A stretch of DNA of 64,000 nucleotides from Neoscytalidium dimidiatum (taxonomy: Eukaryota; Ascomycota; Dothideomycetes; Botryosphaeriales; Botryosphaeriaceae), in NCBI GenBank assembly GCA_037367355.1, contig CM074696.1, positions 4,588,001-4,652,000 of the forward strand. The letters run 5' to 3'. Below are positions 34,726 through 47,579 of this stretch, piece by piece (within the stretch, counting starts at the first letter, position 1; each line of letters opens with the position of its first letter). The position numbers and the translations under genes were made by a program. The notes beneath the pieces were generated by a model. It worked only from the letters and a program-made list of their open reading frames with translations, was not told the DNA's origin and did no database searches.

Positions 34726-36937
34726 GGGCATGATGTGGAGCAAGGGGGGTGTTTCCATAGAAGCCGACGGAGTTCTGGGAGTTCTATTGCATGGCGATGG
34801 CGAATCAGGCGTACGAACGTTCTCGGGGAGCCGTTTCTCTTCGATCAGCACTTCGATTCTGATACCAAGCGTGGCGTTTGACAATTTTTTTTTTTTTGTG
34901 GGGGAGGTGTGATGGACAGTTTCGACTCCTAAGACGGAACGACAATCCGAATTTAAAGCACCCCACGCGAGTCGACGGCGGCGCGAAGATCACTTCATGC
35001 GTATTTGAAGATCGCTGGGAGTGACGACGTGGGAGTCCGAGGTCGCTTCACCCGTAAGGCAAACCGCAGGGAGTTGGGGTGATCGTCCGGATAGGTATCT
35101 CTTGACTCTTGTCACACATTGCCTGTCGCTAAAGACGTCGACTCCCTTGCCTGAACCTCACTCAGCTGGCGACGAACCGCCCCGTATTCCAAGACGTGGT
35201 GGCTTGCCCGCGTTGCGCCCTGTGGGGAAGCCATGGTATTGTCAAACGCGAGAGGAAGATAAGAACAAAAATAGAGCGTCGTTTTAACCAAGCATGGACT
35301 ATATCTGGTCATCGGAAGTTTTTCGCTTGGTCATCGTGTACCGGCTGCGATGCTGCCATGTCCATAGCCCCACTCAGGTTTTAGCGGAAGTAGGGCGACA
35401 GGGGATGAACTGAAGCCGGGCACGTTCGGCGCATGCTCGCGCATCTGTTCATATCCGGTTGGCTGCTTTAGCTTCCTGCTAGCGAATCGTTCGTGCCATA
35501 AATGCCCAGGGCTGTGATAGTTTCGGCATTGAGCCGTGAAACCCCACGTATAGATATCTTCCAATGGGGATCCCACACGTTTTGACTGGCGACGCAAAGG
35601 CACGGTGGACAGTGAGAATAACAGTGACTATATAGCCGTCGTTATAGTGCTCCCGATGTATGACCGTGCGCTGCATTCAGCACTTACATCTCATCAAAAA
35701 CTCAGGGGGCAACGAGACGCGAGCAGAGAAGTTCGAAGGATATTCTGCTCCCGCAAAGTGCACCTCAACAGCCGCCGAATCAGCTGAATCCCGCCGGCTG
35801 TCCACGACTCATGGCCTCGCCGTCCAACGGACTCCTATTCGTTTTACGCGGTCACCTGGGCATCTTTTATTGTAAGTAGCGTTGCTTCGGCACTACTGAA
35901 ATCCTACGGCATGCCCCGTCAGGGATGGTCTCGTCTCGAGTAGCAATGGGGTACGAAGCGCCACCGGTGCTCGAGCTTTTTGGGCCCTTCCATCGCTGCT
36001 GCTGCCAATTGCCGTGGCGTTGTGCCTAGCGTGCTGCTTATTTTCAAGGGTCACTTTGGGGAAACGGGCAGCTTGAAGACGGCAGGAGATATTAATAGCT
36101 AGTCTGCGTCGTGGACCCAAGTGGCTTGTGGGAAGGGAAATAGATGAAGCGCGCATGGATTTGACAGCAGTACCGAAACACGTTGACGTCAACCCAGTTC
36201 AGCTGCACAACAGACGTCCAATCCGTTCCCAGCCAACAAAGCTGAGAATTAGGGTTTCTTTGGTAGGTTAGACTGAAGCTTTATGGACTGTAGGGATGTC
36301 GACCACGGTGACCAACGGATCAGGCACTCGGTCGGTCCACTCAACGCCAAGCATCTGATGTGGTAGAAGCGACTTTGAATGCGCCGGTCGAGTCGACTTG
36401 CCGCGAACAAGTCGCTGGGACAAGTCACGAGGAATCAAAGTCGAGGCACGCAAAAAAGACGGTGAAAGGTGATCTGCGCAACGTCGGCTTTCGACAAGTG
36501 GCACAATTGATCATTAAGAAGCTCTTAGATTGCACATGGCGCTTTGAGAAAGGAATTTGAAGAAACGATTTGTCGGTTGCCGGCGCAGCTGCGAAGAATG
36601 TAGCGGCGCCGGATATATCTGCAACTTGGCGTCAACGAAGACGGAAAGGATGCTCGTTTTGTTTGGCTTCCGTTCAAGCTTCCTCACTTTGGAGTTTCTC
36701 CGCGCCTAAGCTGCTGGGGGTTGTGCAGATCAGGGTAAACTCCCAAACCCCATTGAACATGCCCCTAGACAACACGATATGCAATGCTGCTTCCACACGA
36801 CACCTTCCTCATGGGGTGCCAATGGCTGGTGAACAGCTGCAGCGACGGTGGCAGAGGACGCGCTTCTCGCAGAGCATTCCACGGGCATTAAGCGGGATTA
36901 TGGCGTGCTCACGGGACTCAATCTGAGATTGCCAATC
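34726..36937. other. Gene-poor region
   Basis: About 2.2 kb between two converging genes. Open frames are short and without motifs, and poly-A/T runs occur near 34889. I see nothing that supports a gene. Confidence 0.45.
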
Positions 36938-37456
36938 TCACGGACGGCCGTGACGATCTCCGGCGCTGGCTCGGACACCCTCCTCAATCATCCGGCCCAC
37001 GGTGTCCGGCATGATGATTTCCTTGCGGAATTGCTCTTGCTGCAGCAGCTGTAACGCGCGCAGCGTCGGGCCAGGATGGCTGTTGAGCGGGAAGCAGCGG
37101 GTCAGTTCCACAGTCCACAGCGCTACGGAAGAGGGCGGCAGCGGCGATGACGTACGTCAGGTACTTTGCGTACTGGGGCTGGGCAAAGTATTGCAGGTAG
37201 TCCAGGTAGGCGACAAAGTCCGGGTTGTCTAGGTATTTGTGCGCGGCCAGGTGGTTCAGGTACCACGGGTTGGCCAGGCACTGGACGAACTGCGACGGGG
37301 TCAGCCTGAGCTTCCGGGCGTGCGCGTCGCGAGCATTTGTAATCTCACCTCCAGCTCCAGCTCGAAGCGCGAGTAGCCTCCGTAGAGCGGCTCTGCGGCG
37401 GCCTCAGCAGCAGCAGGGGCAGGGGCGGCGCTCTCGGGTGCCTGGGCCAGGGCCAT
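36938..37456 (-). CDS. MED31: Mediator complex subunit 31 (Soh1)
   Basis: Conserved subunit of the middle module of the Mediator co-activator of RNA polymerase II, nuclear. Three exons, 37349-37456, 37156-37289 and 36938-37079, join in frame to 127 residues. After an alanine-rich N-terminus come YSRFELELE, FVQCLANPWYLNHLAAHKYL, FVAYLDYLQYFAQPQYAKYL and HPGPTLRALQLLQQEQFRKE, then IIMPDTVGRMIEEG, all in the order and spacing of Med31. Introns cut the domain twice, so the open frames taken alone look meaningless and overlap spurious ORFs. The last dozen residues (RASAGDRHGRP) differ from the usual ending, so the extreme C-terminus may have another exon. Confidence 0.95.
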
Positions 37457-38810
37457 GGCTTGTCTGTTGACGCTGGCGGTCGGGTGGGCGGGCGGACGGT
37501 TGTGCAGCGGGAGGCGTGCGTGCAGAGCGGCCGAGCAGGCCCGGGCGACTGTTGATGAGCGGCCGGAGCTCTTCGTTCGCTGGCGTCAGCTGACCGAAGG
37601 GACAGCGTCGTGCGGTGGAGCGCTGGAATGCAGCCGGGCAGAGAGCGGCGGGCTGGCTGACTGGCTGACTGGGCTGGGGCGGGCTGGGTAGTGTGGGCGG
37701 AGCTTGTGCTTGGGGTGCAGGCGTGCAGCGCGCAGCGTGCAGGTGGCAGGGAGCCTCATCAGGAGGGTCTCCGGGGATGGTCGTCGAATTTCCGACGGCA
37801 GAGTTGGCGCCGAAACGGGCAACCGGCTTGGTTTGAGTTCCCCGCGTTCTTGCCTAGCGGCCTGCAGTGGCGAGATCGCAGCCGCGAGGGCGGATGACGG
37901 CAGATGCCCGCCTGGACCTCTGCGCTCGTGCAGCAGCAGCGGCGGCGGCGGCGGCGGCGGCAGCGGCAGCGACAGCGACAGCGATGGCGACAACGACGGC
38001 GACGGCGACGGCATTGGACGCAGGGCGCAGGCGGGCTGCGGGCTGCCGGCGCGCTGCCGGCCCGCAGACTTACTGCGTCACCAGCGGCACAGGAAAGACA
38101 AGACAGCAGGCTCTGGCGTAGGGCGATGCTGGGCTGGGCTGGCGGACGCCCGGCTGCTCAGGGCCCCGTCCAGCGGAGCCGTGGGTCACTGCCACTGCGC
38201 CAGCGCCGGCGCCAGCGCCAGCGCCAGGCACACCGCACAGTCCACCAGCCAGCCTCGGCCCACAGGCCATTCTTCACTGGCAGAGGGCTGGGCGTCGCGC
38301 ATATTTCGACCCTGGCGATCGATGAGTCGCTAGTAATTTAGGTCGCCTCTCGCAGCTCTGGGGCGGCATTCGGGAGAAAGTACTTGGCGCTGGCTGCGTC
38401 GCTGCTTCCAGAGCGTAAAAGAGAAGGACACGCGCTTCCGCTCCGCAACTTCCCCTCGTGCCTGTCCTGTTACCTGTTACCTGCCATCAGTTACCAGTTG
38501 CCATAGCCGTGCCCGGTCTTGCCAGAGCGCCTCAACACCTCGCGGACCCGTCCGCCCACTAGACGTTTCAACAGACTCAAGCCATCATATCCGAGAGCAG
38601 CATTTCAGCACATTCTTGACGCCCAAGCGTCGTCCGCGCAACAGCTCTGCCTGAGCTGCCCGCTGCCCGCTGCCCGCTGCCCGCCTCGCCGTAGTACTGC
38701 CAGCGCTCCGCACACACTCACACGCAACACCTCATCTCACCTCGTCCTGCGCGCTTCTATTAGCAGTCGATCCTAATCGCCAGCCAAGCTTGCAGAGTCG
38801 GGCGGCAATC
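37457..38810. other. Divergent region with GC-rich simple repeats
   Basis: About 1.35 kb between the Med31 and Pal1 genes. Long open frames on both strands are artefacts of GC-rich triplet-like repeats. The 3' part from about 38.4 kb is C-rich and probably contains the Pal1 leader. Confidence 0.5.
37930..38015. repeat. GCG / GCGACA simple repeat
   Basis: A run of GCAGCA and GCG triplets passes into GCGACA and GCGACGGC units. Related (GCGACA)n sequence occurs at about 13706-13730. A second short run, (GGCGCCA)-like, lies at about 38200-38227. Confidence 0.8.
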
Positions 38811-40827
38811 ATGTCGCTCGTCCAGCCCTCCGTGCCAGGTACGTTCCCCTGTCCGCGACGCGCTGCCCTCCACTCCAGACATCCACCTATGCCTTCGCTG
38901 TTTCATGCGTCTCCTTGCGCAACATCCTTGCCCCATAGCGCCGCTGATTACGACTCCCATTACTAGACCGTCGGCCCTCGCCCGCCCTGTCGCTGAACTT
39001 ATCTTCCAACAACCCCTTCCGCAACCGCGCTGCCTCGCCTCAGAGCCTGCCTTCGCCCTCGCCCTCTCTGCCCACCCCGCGCACCACCGCGCCGCGCCCG
39101 CAGTCGCGGAACCCCTTTTTGAGCGACCTTGAGCAGCAGCAGCCGCCGCAAACCCAGTTCCAGTCCCAGTTCCCGCCGGCCCAAGGCACCATGGCATCGT
39201 CACCCTCCAAGCCGTCCTACGCCACGGCTGCAGAAGAGCTGTTTGTACGTCCCGAGCCTATCTCCCACGCCCCTGCCTCTCCCGCAGATAAGCTCTGCTC
39301 TAAACGCGCCTGTGTAACTGCACGCCCGCCCACGGCGCGTCGCTCACTTTGCACAAATCATTTGTCTGCCCTCACTTCCCCGGTCGCAATGCTGCCGCCG
39401 CACGTTCGCTCGCAGTCCACCGACATGGACAGATTCACTGCCTTTACGCGACTTTTCGCTAACTATCCGAAAACGCAGGCCGAGATGAGTTTGAAAGATA
39501 AGGAGGAGAAAAAGGCTGGCCCTGACGGTGCGTGCCGTCCTTCCTATCCAATCAATTGACATGGCTGACCCCCCCAGCAGGTGCTTCCTTCCCTCGCCCA
39601 CCTGGCCCGTCGCGATCGGGTACCGCTCCGGGACGTCCGCCGCGCCGCCCTGACGATGAGCATCGTCGAAACGGTAGTTCTTCCCGGGCACCCCCGCGTC
39701 GTCCGCCGCGTGAGGAGCTTGACATCTTCAAGAGCCCCGACCGCAGCGAGAACCGGAGGCCCCGTCGCAACTCCGAGTCATCCATCATGGACAAACACTC
39801 AATGGAAGAGGAGCGCAGGCGCCGTGAGAGGAGGCACAGGGAGCGCAAGGAGAGGGAGGCCGGTCGCAAGGATGGCAAGGTCAGGAAGCCCAGGGGTCTG
39901 GACCTCATTGATAAGCTGGACGTCTCTGGAATCTATGGCCCGAGCAGTAAGTTATCTGATAGACATTTCTCTCCGACTGGCTGTTGACATATACGTCTAG
40001 TGTTCCACCATGATGGCCCGTTTGATGCTTGTAACCCGCACCGGAACCGGAAGGCGGACAACCGCGCCCCGATGCAGGCATTCCCGGAAGGTTCCGCGAA
40101 CAATGTCATGGGTGGCTCTGGTCCCGTCAATGCTAAGATGAATCTCGATCAATTCCACGGTCGCGGTGCCGAGGGATTCTCGGACTTTTCGGCGGCCGCC
40201 CGCAACGAGATCGACCATGTCCCCAAGCCCTCTGCCGGCTCTGGTGGCTGGTACAACCCCAAGGCTGACATCGAGGCCATCCATGGCGACGAGTCCAATG
40301 GCTTGGGAACCAGCACTTTCCTCGAAGGCACTCCTGCGAGCAGGAAGGACATGGAGAGGCGTGATTCTGAAAACGATACCATGGCTTTCGGTGGTGGTGG
40401 CCTCCAGCGCAAGAAGTCCCTGGCCCAGAGAATTCGCGGAATTTCGCAGCCTCGCCGTGATTACGGAGGACGCGTGGTCTCTCCGGATGCGCAGTATGAG
40501 TTCCGCCGCCCGCCGCCGCCGCCGCCGAACGGCCAGACTTCGCCGATGGGCCCGCAGAGCGCAGGAGGCAAGTCCAAGATGCACGAGAAGAATCCTTTCT
40601 TCGACGACTATGATGAAGCATACGAGAAGAAGGGTGCTTCGATCAGGACCACTGAGCAGAGTGTCGGCCGCGCTCGGGCGCCCAGCTCCCCCGGACGGCC
40701 GAATCTGGACAGGTCCCTGACTGGCGATGCTTCTGCCGAGGAGCCGAAGCCCGTCGGCTTCCTCGGGCGCATGAAATCCCTGAAGGGTGGTAAGAGGCCG
40801 TCTAGGCCGGAGAGGAGACCGTCGTAA
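38811..40827 (+). CDS. Pal1-family cell morphology / endocytic protein
   Basis: Fungal membrane-associated protein that in yeasts binds endocytic adaptors through NPF motifs and affects cell shape. Five exons (38811-38838, 38967-39244, 39479-39527, 39581-39946, 40001-40827) give 515 residues. NPF motifs occur in SNNPFRNR and RNPFLSDLE near the N-terminus and in EKNPFFDDYDE near the C-terminus. A charged stretch of Glu/Arg repeats precedes the Pal1 core: GLDLIDKLDVSGIYGPS, MFHHDGPFDACNPHRNRK and APMQAFPEGSANN. The exon 4 acceptor is a tandem CAGCAG (39575-39580), allowing one extra alanine codon. The C-terminus is Pro- and Arg-rich with FLGRMKSLKGGKRP. Confidence 0.93.
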
Positions 40828-42146
40828 GCAGCAAATTTGAGAATCGCGACGACGATACTGTATATCTTAAGCACACACATGCGTTGGATGGCCTGCGCAT
40901 TGGCTACTGGCTTCAGCCGGTCTCTTCTACCCTTGCTAACGGAAACTGTCAAGAGGCTGCACCCCTGGACATCGGTCGGTTGCATCTACGTCCCGCCGGT
41001 TTTTCAGTGCTTCTCAGCGGCACGAGAGAGCACGGATCACGTCTTGCAACCAGGATGCCGGCGAATGACGACGCGAGCGCGTGACAAGCTAGTTGCATAC
41101 CATCAAATCGAAAGCTCATGGGCAGCTGGCTTTTTAATCCCTCCTGTTTGGCTTCTCTTTCTGTACTATTTCTCCTAAAGGTTACCCATCAAGAATGCCG
41201 GGGCTTTGGCAAGCGAGCGAAGCGAGGGGCGAAATGGCGAGTTGGTGGATTTTCTTTTCTTCTGAATACCGGGAATTTGGGGCTGCTGGTCAGGGGAGTA
41301 TGAATTAGGTTGATTGGAAGATTGCTTCTCCCCTTCAAGGAATACTGGATCAAAGGACCCGCAGTTGCGAAGATAAAACTATTCGTTGTAGGAATCGAGC
41401 AACAAAACAAATTTTCTAAGCCCAAACGCAAGGTGACCGGATGTCGATTCATGCATGGAAAGTACCGGCTGATTGTGGATGAGGCATCGGAGAGGGCTGA
41501 CCTGTCTTGCTGGTACGTGCTCACAACCTCTGGTGTCACAAGAATACGCTGATTGAGAGCACGTGGAGAGTGCAATCGTGCAAGTAGAAGCTAATGACGA
41601 GAGTTAGAAGATTCTCGTCCGAAATGCCTGCTTTGATCCACGTTCCGGGACCATCTTATCGCGATTCTAGGGGAATCGACCTCGTACGACTTTGTCGAGC
41701 GTACGGCACGAAATGTAGTCAGTGCGAAGCGCTCACCTTTTTTTAAAAGGATGCGCCACGACAACGGTGAACAACTATCAGCCCCCACAATTTCGACTGG
41801 GTCCGCGGCGAAGATCACACACAGCCCTGACGCCGCGAAGGAAAACAATTGGCCCGGATGCAGCTTGGCACAGCACCGTTGGCTCTGATTGAAGCATGGT
41901 GTAATGGATCCTTTCTACCAGATTGAGCTAACTGCGCCGCCTGGCGGCATCCCGTTTGTAGCTCTCGCTCAGGAACCATGCATAAGAAGCTTATCCGCTC
42001 CCAAAAATACGCCAAGCTGAGCACTTCAACCCTCCCGTCTACCTCCACTCGTTTTTGCGTCCGGGGAGGGGAAGAATTGCTGTTGCTGCTGTTACCGTCG
42101 CTGTCGTCCTCGTCGTCGTCGTCGTTGTTGTCCGCCCCTCACCACC
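40828..42146. other. Intergenic region
   Basis: About 1.3 kb between two plus-strand genes. It holds the 3' end of Pal1 and the promoter of the DUF3176 gene; a (TCG)n-like run lies in the probable leader at about 42090-42125. No gene is supported. Confidence 0.45.
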
Positions 42147-44410
42147 ATGGACCACACCTCACTCCGCAGCGGCTACGACCCGGTCAGCCCCGTCGACGAC
42201 CGCACGACGCTGCAAGGCGAGCGCCGCGGCTCGACGGAGACGACCCAGAGCGGCCTGCTGTTTGGCACCAACGCGCTCAAGGATGCCAGCAGCAGCGTCG
42301 CCAACCCGCTGGCCGCGCCCTCGGGCCGCACGTCCATGAGCACCACGCGCACCTCGCGCGCCATCGAGCACTTCGACGGCAACCCCAACATCCCACCGTA
42401 CGAATCCATCGCCGAGGATCCCGAGTACAAGCGCGGCAGTAAGAAGCGCAGGAAGGGCCCGAGCCCCGGCTGGACGCACTTCGTGGACGCGTGGCAGGCG
42501 TGGTGGGTGGGCGAGATCATCGCCGCGCTGCTGAGCCTCGGGTGCCTGGCCGTCGTCATCTGGATCCTCGTCAGCATCGGCTCCGGCGGGAAGCGCCTGG
42601 CCGACTGGACGCTGGCCATCTCCCCCAACTCGATGGTGTCGACCTTCATCAACGCCTCGCGCTTCCTCATGCTCTTCGTCATGGCCGAGTGCATCGGCCA
42701 GCTGCGCTGGCTGCACTACCTCGGGAAGCGGCCGCGCCCGCTGGACGAGCTGGAGATCTTCGACAGCGCCAGCCGCGGCGCCCTGGGGAGCTTTGTGTTC
42801 GTGTGCAGGATGAGGGCGAGGGCGCTGCTGGCGACCGTGGGTGCGCTGGTCATGGTTTTCGCGCTGGCGATGGATCCGTTTGCACAGGAGGTGCTGAAGT
42901 TTGATACGAGGCTGGTGCCGGTCGGGGATGGGGGCTCGAATGCCACGTGGATGCCGGCGGCGAGGGGGTACGATACGGAATCGAGCATCTTGACGAACAG
43001 TAAGATTGGCCTCATCGAAAGGCACCGGAGGGGATTTGTGCTAAACAAAGTATTTTTGCAGGCAAGATGCGCAAGTCCATATACGGAGGCCTACTGGACT
43101 ACGAGACGCCGGTGGAATTCGGCTGCTTGACGGGAAACTGCACCTGGGACGCTTTCAGCTCTTTGGGCTTGTGCAGCTCTTGTCAGGACCTGTCGAACGC
43201 CATTACGCCGAACTGCTCCGCTTCCACTGCTGGCCAAAGCTTTGGAAATGGCGAGTGTTCGCAGCTGACCTATACGCTCTCTGACTACAATCTCACGCTC
43301 GTTCTGCAAAATGGATCAACCATTGATCCGCAAAGCGCCAGTAATGTTAATACGGCAACCCGAAACACGACCGATGGCAAGGTCTATACGCTGCTCAAGT
43401 CCGTCGCTGGCTCGGCGCACCCAGGCGGACTGAAGGACCCCCGTTTATTCGAGTTCGCGGTGGCGCAATTGCTAGCAGGCTCCACGACCGGGTTGACATC
43501 TGATTCCGAGGACCTGCAGAGTCCGTCGTGGAACATCACCGCGTGCGCTGTAAGTTGGTGCGCCAAGGTGTACGAAAACGTGGAAGTTGTAAGTTTGAGG
43601 CACATTGTTTGCTCAGTTGCCACAACCCATTCGAGATTAAGCAGCTTACACCCAATCCCTGCACAGAAAAGCGGCACCCTCATTAACAGCACCCCGCGCT
43701 CCGTAAACCTCACCGCCTCTACCAACAGCACCTGCTGGTCGACACAAGACTGCCAGGAGTTCGTCCCGACCAACACATCCGCGTTGCCACAGAACACCGA
43801 CAGCGAAAATTCCAACTCCAACTCGACCTTCTACATCGCCGTCAACGGCACCAACAGCGTCTCGGTCCGGCACATCATGGACTTCGACTACAACATCACC
43901 GTGCACAACACGACATCGACGGGCGAAGACGACGAGGAAGACGAGATCCCGGACGCCTACACCCTCGCCACGACCATGATGTGGAACACCAACATCTCCG
44001 CCTCCTTCGCCCACATCGCCGCCAGCATGACCAACTACATCCGCTCCACCGCCGCCTCGTCTTCCTCCTCCTCTTCCGCCAACGAAAACCGCATCCTCGG
44101 CACCCCCCACGCCTACGAGACCTTCGTCTCCGTCGACTGGCCGTGGTTCGCGCTGCCCGCCGCCGTCGTCGGCACCGGCGTCGCGCTGCTGGTCGCCTGC
44201 ATCGTCGTGTCCGCGCGCAAGGGCCCGGAGGGCGTGCTGTGGAAGGGCGCCAGCCTGCCGCTGCTGCTGCTGAGCCCGCCGAAGGGCGCGTGGAAGGAGG
44301 ACGAGTGGCGGAAGGGGAGGGGCTTGGGGAGGGTGGATGCGGTCGCGGGCGGCATGGTGGGGAGGTTGCGGGCGGATGAGAGGGGGGTGGTGAGGTTTGT
44401 GAAGGGGTGA
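42147..44410 (+). CDS. DUF3176-family multipass membrane protein
   Basis: Fungal plasma- or endomembrane protein of unknown role. Three exons (42147-42999, 43062-43588, 43667-44410) give 707 residues. A long cytosolic N-terminus is followed by the DUF3176 signature W-x-E region (WWVGEIIAALLSLGCLAVV), then segments around FLMLFVMAECIGQLRWLHYL and ALLATVGALVMVFALAMDPF, then a large lumenal or external part with GNCTWDAFSSLGLCSSCQDL and many N-glycosylation sequons. A last membrane span, WFALPAAVVGTGVALLVAC, and a basic C-terminus close it. Intron 2 (43589-43666) is 78 nt, phase 0 and free of stops, so retention would simply add 26 residues to the lumenal part. Family call is firm; function is unknown. 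Confidence 0.9.
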
Positions 44411-45601
44411 CACTTTTGGGGGGTTGGGGGGTGTGGTTGGGGAAAGAAGGAAGAGCTATGGGGACTGGCGGGGGAGGTTTTGGGTTGAGTAGGGTAATGT
44501 TAATGAATGCTAATGACATGATTCAAATGTTCGAGCTTGCGGATTTTAGAAACGCTGCGGCGACACGTTAGATCGGTGGCTATTTTTTCACGTTGGTATA
44601 CTAGGGAAATGGTCCGTGGCTGTATATTGGGAGGAAGAGGAGGTAAAAAAAAAAGAGGGGCCATCGGGAATGCTGTTGCAAAATGGATAGTTGAAGCAGC
44701 TATACGGGTTTAGCTACGTCGTTCTCGGGCAGATTGCTTTGACACTGCTCTCTCATGTCGCATCGGCACAGTAAACGAGCGTGTTGACGAGTCAAATCGA
44801 TTCGGGAGAAGGACTGGAGCTCCGGAAACTACGGAGTTTTATATATATAGCTCTTGTGGTACTATACGTGCGAAAGTGTTAGACACTTCGAGCGCCTTAA
44901 TACAGTGGCAGTAAGTGGCCGACCAGGATGGAGAATCTATGCCCGCAATCGTCATTGAAACCCGATTGCTCTCTAATGCCCGACAGCAGCTTCACAGCGA
45001 AGCGACATTTAGAACTTCGCTCACCTGAGTCTATCAGTGCTTGTCATAGTGGATGAACAAGGGCCGATAGCCGGTAGCCGATCCCGTTGATTTGGAATGC
45101 GCTTCGGCGCCCCAATATTTTGAAACTGGTGGGGAGCGGAGAGCTTTGCCTTCTTCAGTCCGAGTTCTGCTAATTCTGTCACCATTCTCTCTTAACTAAT
45201 AACACCGACGGAAAATGCGACCATCTTGCATCTACACTTCGCGATTTGCTATCAACATTGTCTTACGATTGGGCTACGCCAAGGCTTCGGATGTGACCTT
45301 TGCCGGTGCCATCTGTCTAGCTATGCTGTCTGCCGCTCTCTAGTACAAGTAGAATTTAAGGCTTATATAAATTTAAGGCTTATTTATAGAATCATGCTAC
45401 CAAAAATTATGTATAGCATTCCTGTTCAACAGCAGAACTCTCAAACTGTTATAGCAGGTACGCTTAGCGCGGCGCTAGCGCCGCTGGGTAGTTGGGTAGT
45501 TTAGCTCCTTCGCTTTCTTAGAGACAGACAACAATAACGAATACAGATGCATACGAGGTTTTGCTCTAATACAAACCCAAGTTAGAACATGGAGGTCAAA
45601 C
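44411..45601. other. Border of the decayed AT-richer region
   Basis: About 1.2 kb with no gene. It contains a 14-bp direct repeat AATTTAAGGCTTAT at 45353-45366 and 45370-45383, and a perfect 16-bp palindrome GCGGCGCTAGCGCCGC at 45469-45484. These could be remains of a mobile element but no coding part or paired terminal repeats were found. Confidence 0.45.
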
Positions 45602-47437
45602 GTGAAAAGGATCACGCCATATTACTTTACCCATGGCACATGTCTTCGACTTTGGCTTCTTCATCATCTCTTCGCTCAAAGATATGAGCTGGATGTTATA
45701 TCCTCTAATTTCTTTGGACGTCTTGCTGCAACGGTCACGATGTTGCTGGCCACAGATATGATGTTACTTTCGGCCAACCTTGTCGACTTCGTTCATTGTC
45801 TTGTAATCTACGGGACGTGCTTTGAAACAACACCATCGTTTTCGATTCTAGCCTACCGAGCTTTCTTCCACAGATTGAATCAATTTGCCGGGCCCTTCGT
45901 GGCCAGGTCGACAAAATTTTACGCCTCTAAACAAAGCACATCGCTAGAGTATCACCCGGAACTGCAGAAGGTGCACCAGAAATATGGAGACATTGTGCGA
46001 ACGGGTATATCTTGACCGCCCGATTCAATACGTTGAGTCAATAGTGTCTGAGAACTAGCAATTCCAAAGGTTCCCGCGAGCTGTCCATCACTCGCGCATC
46101 CGCCCTCACCCACATCTCGAACTATAATTAGAGCTCTTCCATCACAACGCCGGCTTCGGCGTTGAACGTAGACCTCACAATCGTCATGGCACGCGATACA
46201 GAAGACCACAAGCAGCGGCGCAGGCCCTACGAGTATGCCCTTGGCCAGCGGTCGCTTACCGAGTACGACCCTGCCATCCAGCGCACCATAGGCATCATGC
46301 TGGTGCGGCTTGCCGAAGCCAAGGGCGTCGATGCCACCGAGGCTGTGTCATGGCTCGCGTACAACCTTATGGGCATCAACGGCTTCGGCCGCGACTTCGG
46401 CAACTTGACGACCGCCGCTGAGGACACGGCAATTACGGCTCTGAAGGTATCGATGAAGTATACCGGCCGCACGAAGACTGTTCCGTGGTTGGATAATATC
46501 CGGCTGTCCATACCCAGCGGGACGGGCGAGTTCAAGAAGTTCCTCGACTACTGTGCAAGTCTGAAATGAGAAGCAAAGGGCGTGGAGCGAGAAGGCCCCC
46601 GAGGTGAAGAAAACAAGACCGAAGGACATGTTCAGCTGGATCCTCGAGGCGACAGAGGAGGATGGGCCGAATGGGGCGCCGACAAAGAAGGCACTGGATT
46701 CAGAGAGCAGGGCGGTTGTGACGATGGTGTCGGATACTTCCAGTACCGCTGTTTCAACACGTTCTATTACCACTATCGATAGTAGGCCGCATACAAGCGT
46801 CTTCAGACTCAAGTCGATGCCATCTTTCCTGGCTGACCGAAGACTTTAGCTACACGGCCCTGACTAGCAATGCGTTGTCTCTTGATTACGTGGACGCGGT
46901 CACCAATGAGACGCTGTGGCTCAAGCCACTGGTGCCGAGTGGAAATCCTCGAAACTTCTCCAGAAGTGCTACTTATCCGACGTGACGCATTCAGTGACGA
47001 GAGGGATACGGCTCTGATGGAGAAAACAGTGAGCAAAGACGTGGGCACTTGGAGACATCGACATTTTGATGCCGCAGCACGTGATCCAACGGGATGAGCG
47101 GTACTTCGCCAGACCGAGCGAGTTCTGTCCTAAGCGTTGGCTGCCAGATGAGAATCACGGACTCATAATAGATCGAAATGCATGGTTTCCCTTCAATATT
47201 TGTATGCTCTACTTTCGTCTATCGACGTCTTGTTCCTTCCTACTGTGCCACCTTGCTAATAGTCCCGCATGTCGTTTCCACTGTGTCGGAAAGCAGCTCG
47301 CCGTGTGGGAGATGAGAAGCGTCCTTGTCTGTATCGAATTTCAGTTCAACCTCGCCTTTTCCCCTGTGAAGATGAGACCCAATTTAATCAGGGTTACAAA
47401 GATACATTTACCGCAACGCTGCCTTCGCTGCAGATGA
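45602..47437 (+). pseudogene. Cytochrome P450 pseudogene
   Basis: Remnant of a fungal microsomal P450 spread over several frames. Recognisable in order: YRAFFHRLNQFAGPFVAR and HQKYGDIVRTG (N-terminal region, to 46004), RELSITRASALTH followed by an in-frame TAG (46132-46134), a rearranged C-helix region with RDTEDHKQRRRPYEYAL, FKKFLDYCASL broken by a frameshift at an AAA run near 46565, KKTRPKDMFSWILEA, an I-helix relic VSDTSSTAV, and the K-helix relic NETLWLKPLVPSG in which the ExxR arginine is Trp. Then come RDERYFARPSEFCPKRW and a damaged heme loop FHCVGKQLA lacking the normal F-x-x-G spacing. Several independent lesions make sequencing error an unlikely sole cause. It resembles benzoate-hydroxylase-like or secondary-metabolism P450s; the substrate cannot be inferred. 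Confidence 0.85.
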
Positions 47438-47579
47438 GCTTCCAAGAGCGTGCCACGAACCTCTAAGTAGAACAGGATTCAAAAGCCTCTTAAAGCAAGG
47501 GTAGAAGAGCTATACTAAAAAAAAAAAAAAAGAAATTAAATAACCATCGACAATAAGCTTCATCTCCCCCTTAGGAAGG

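Noticed and set aside
37704..38333. 209-codon frame over the GCG repeat
   Set aside because: Driven by the simple repeat; several frames are open at once.
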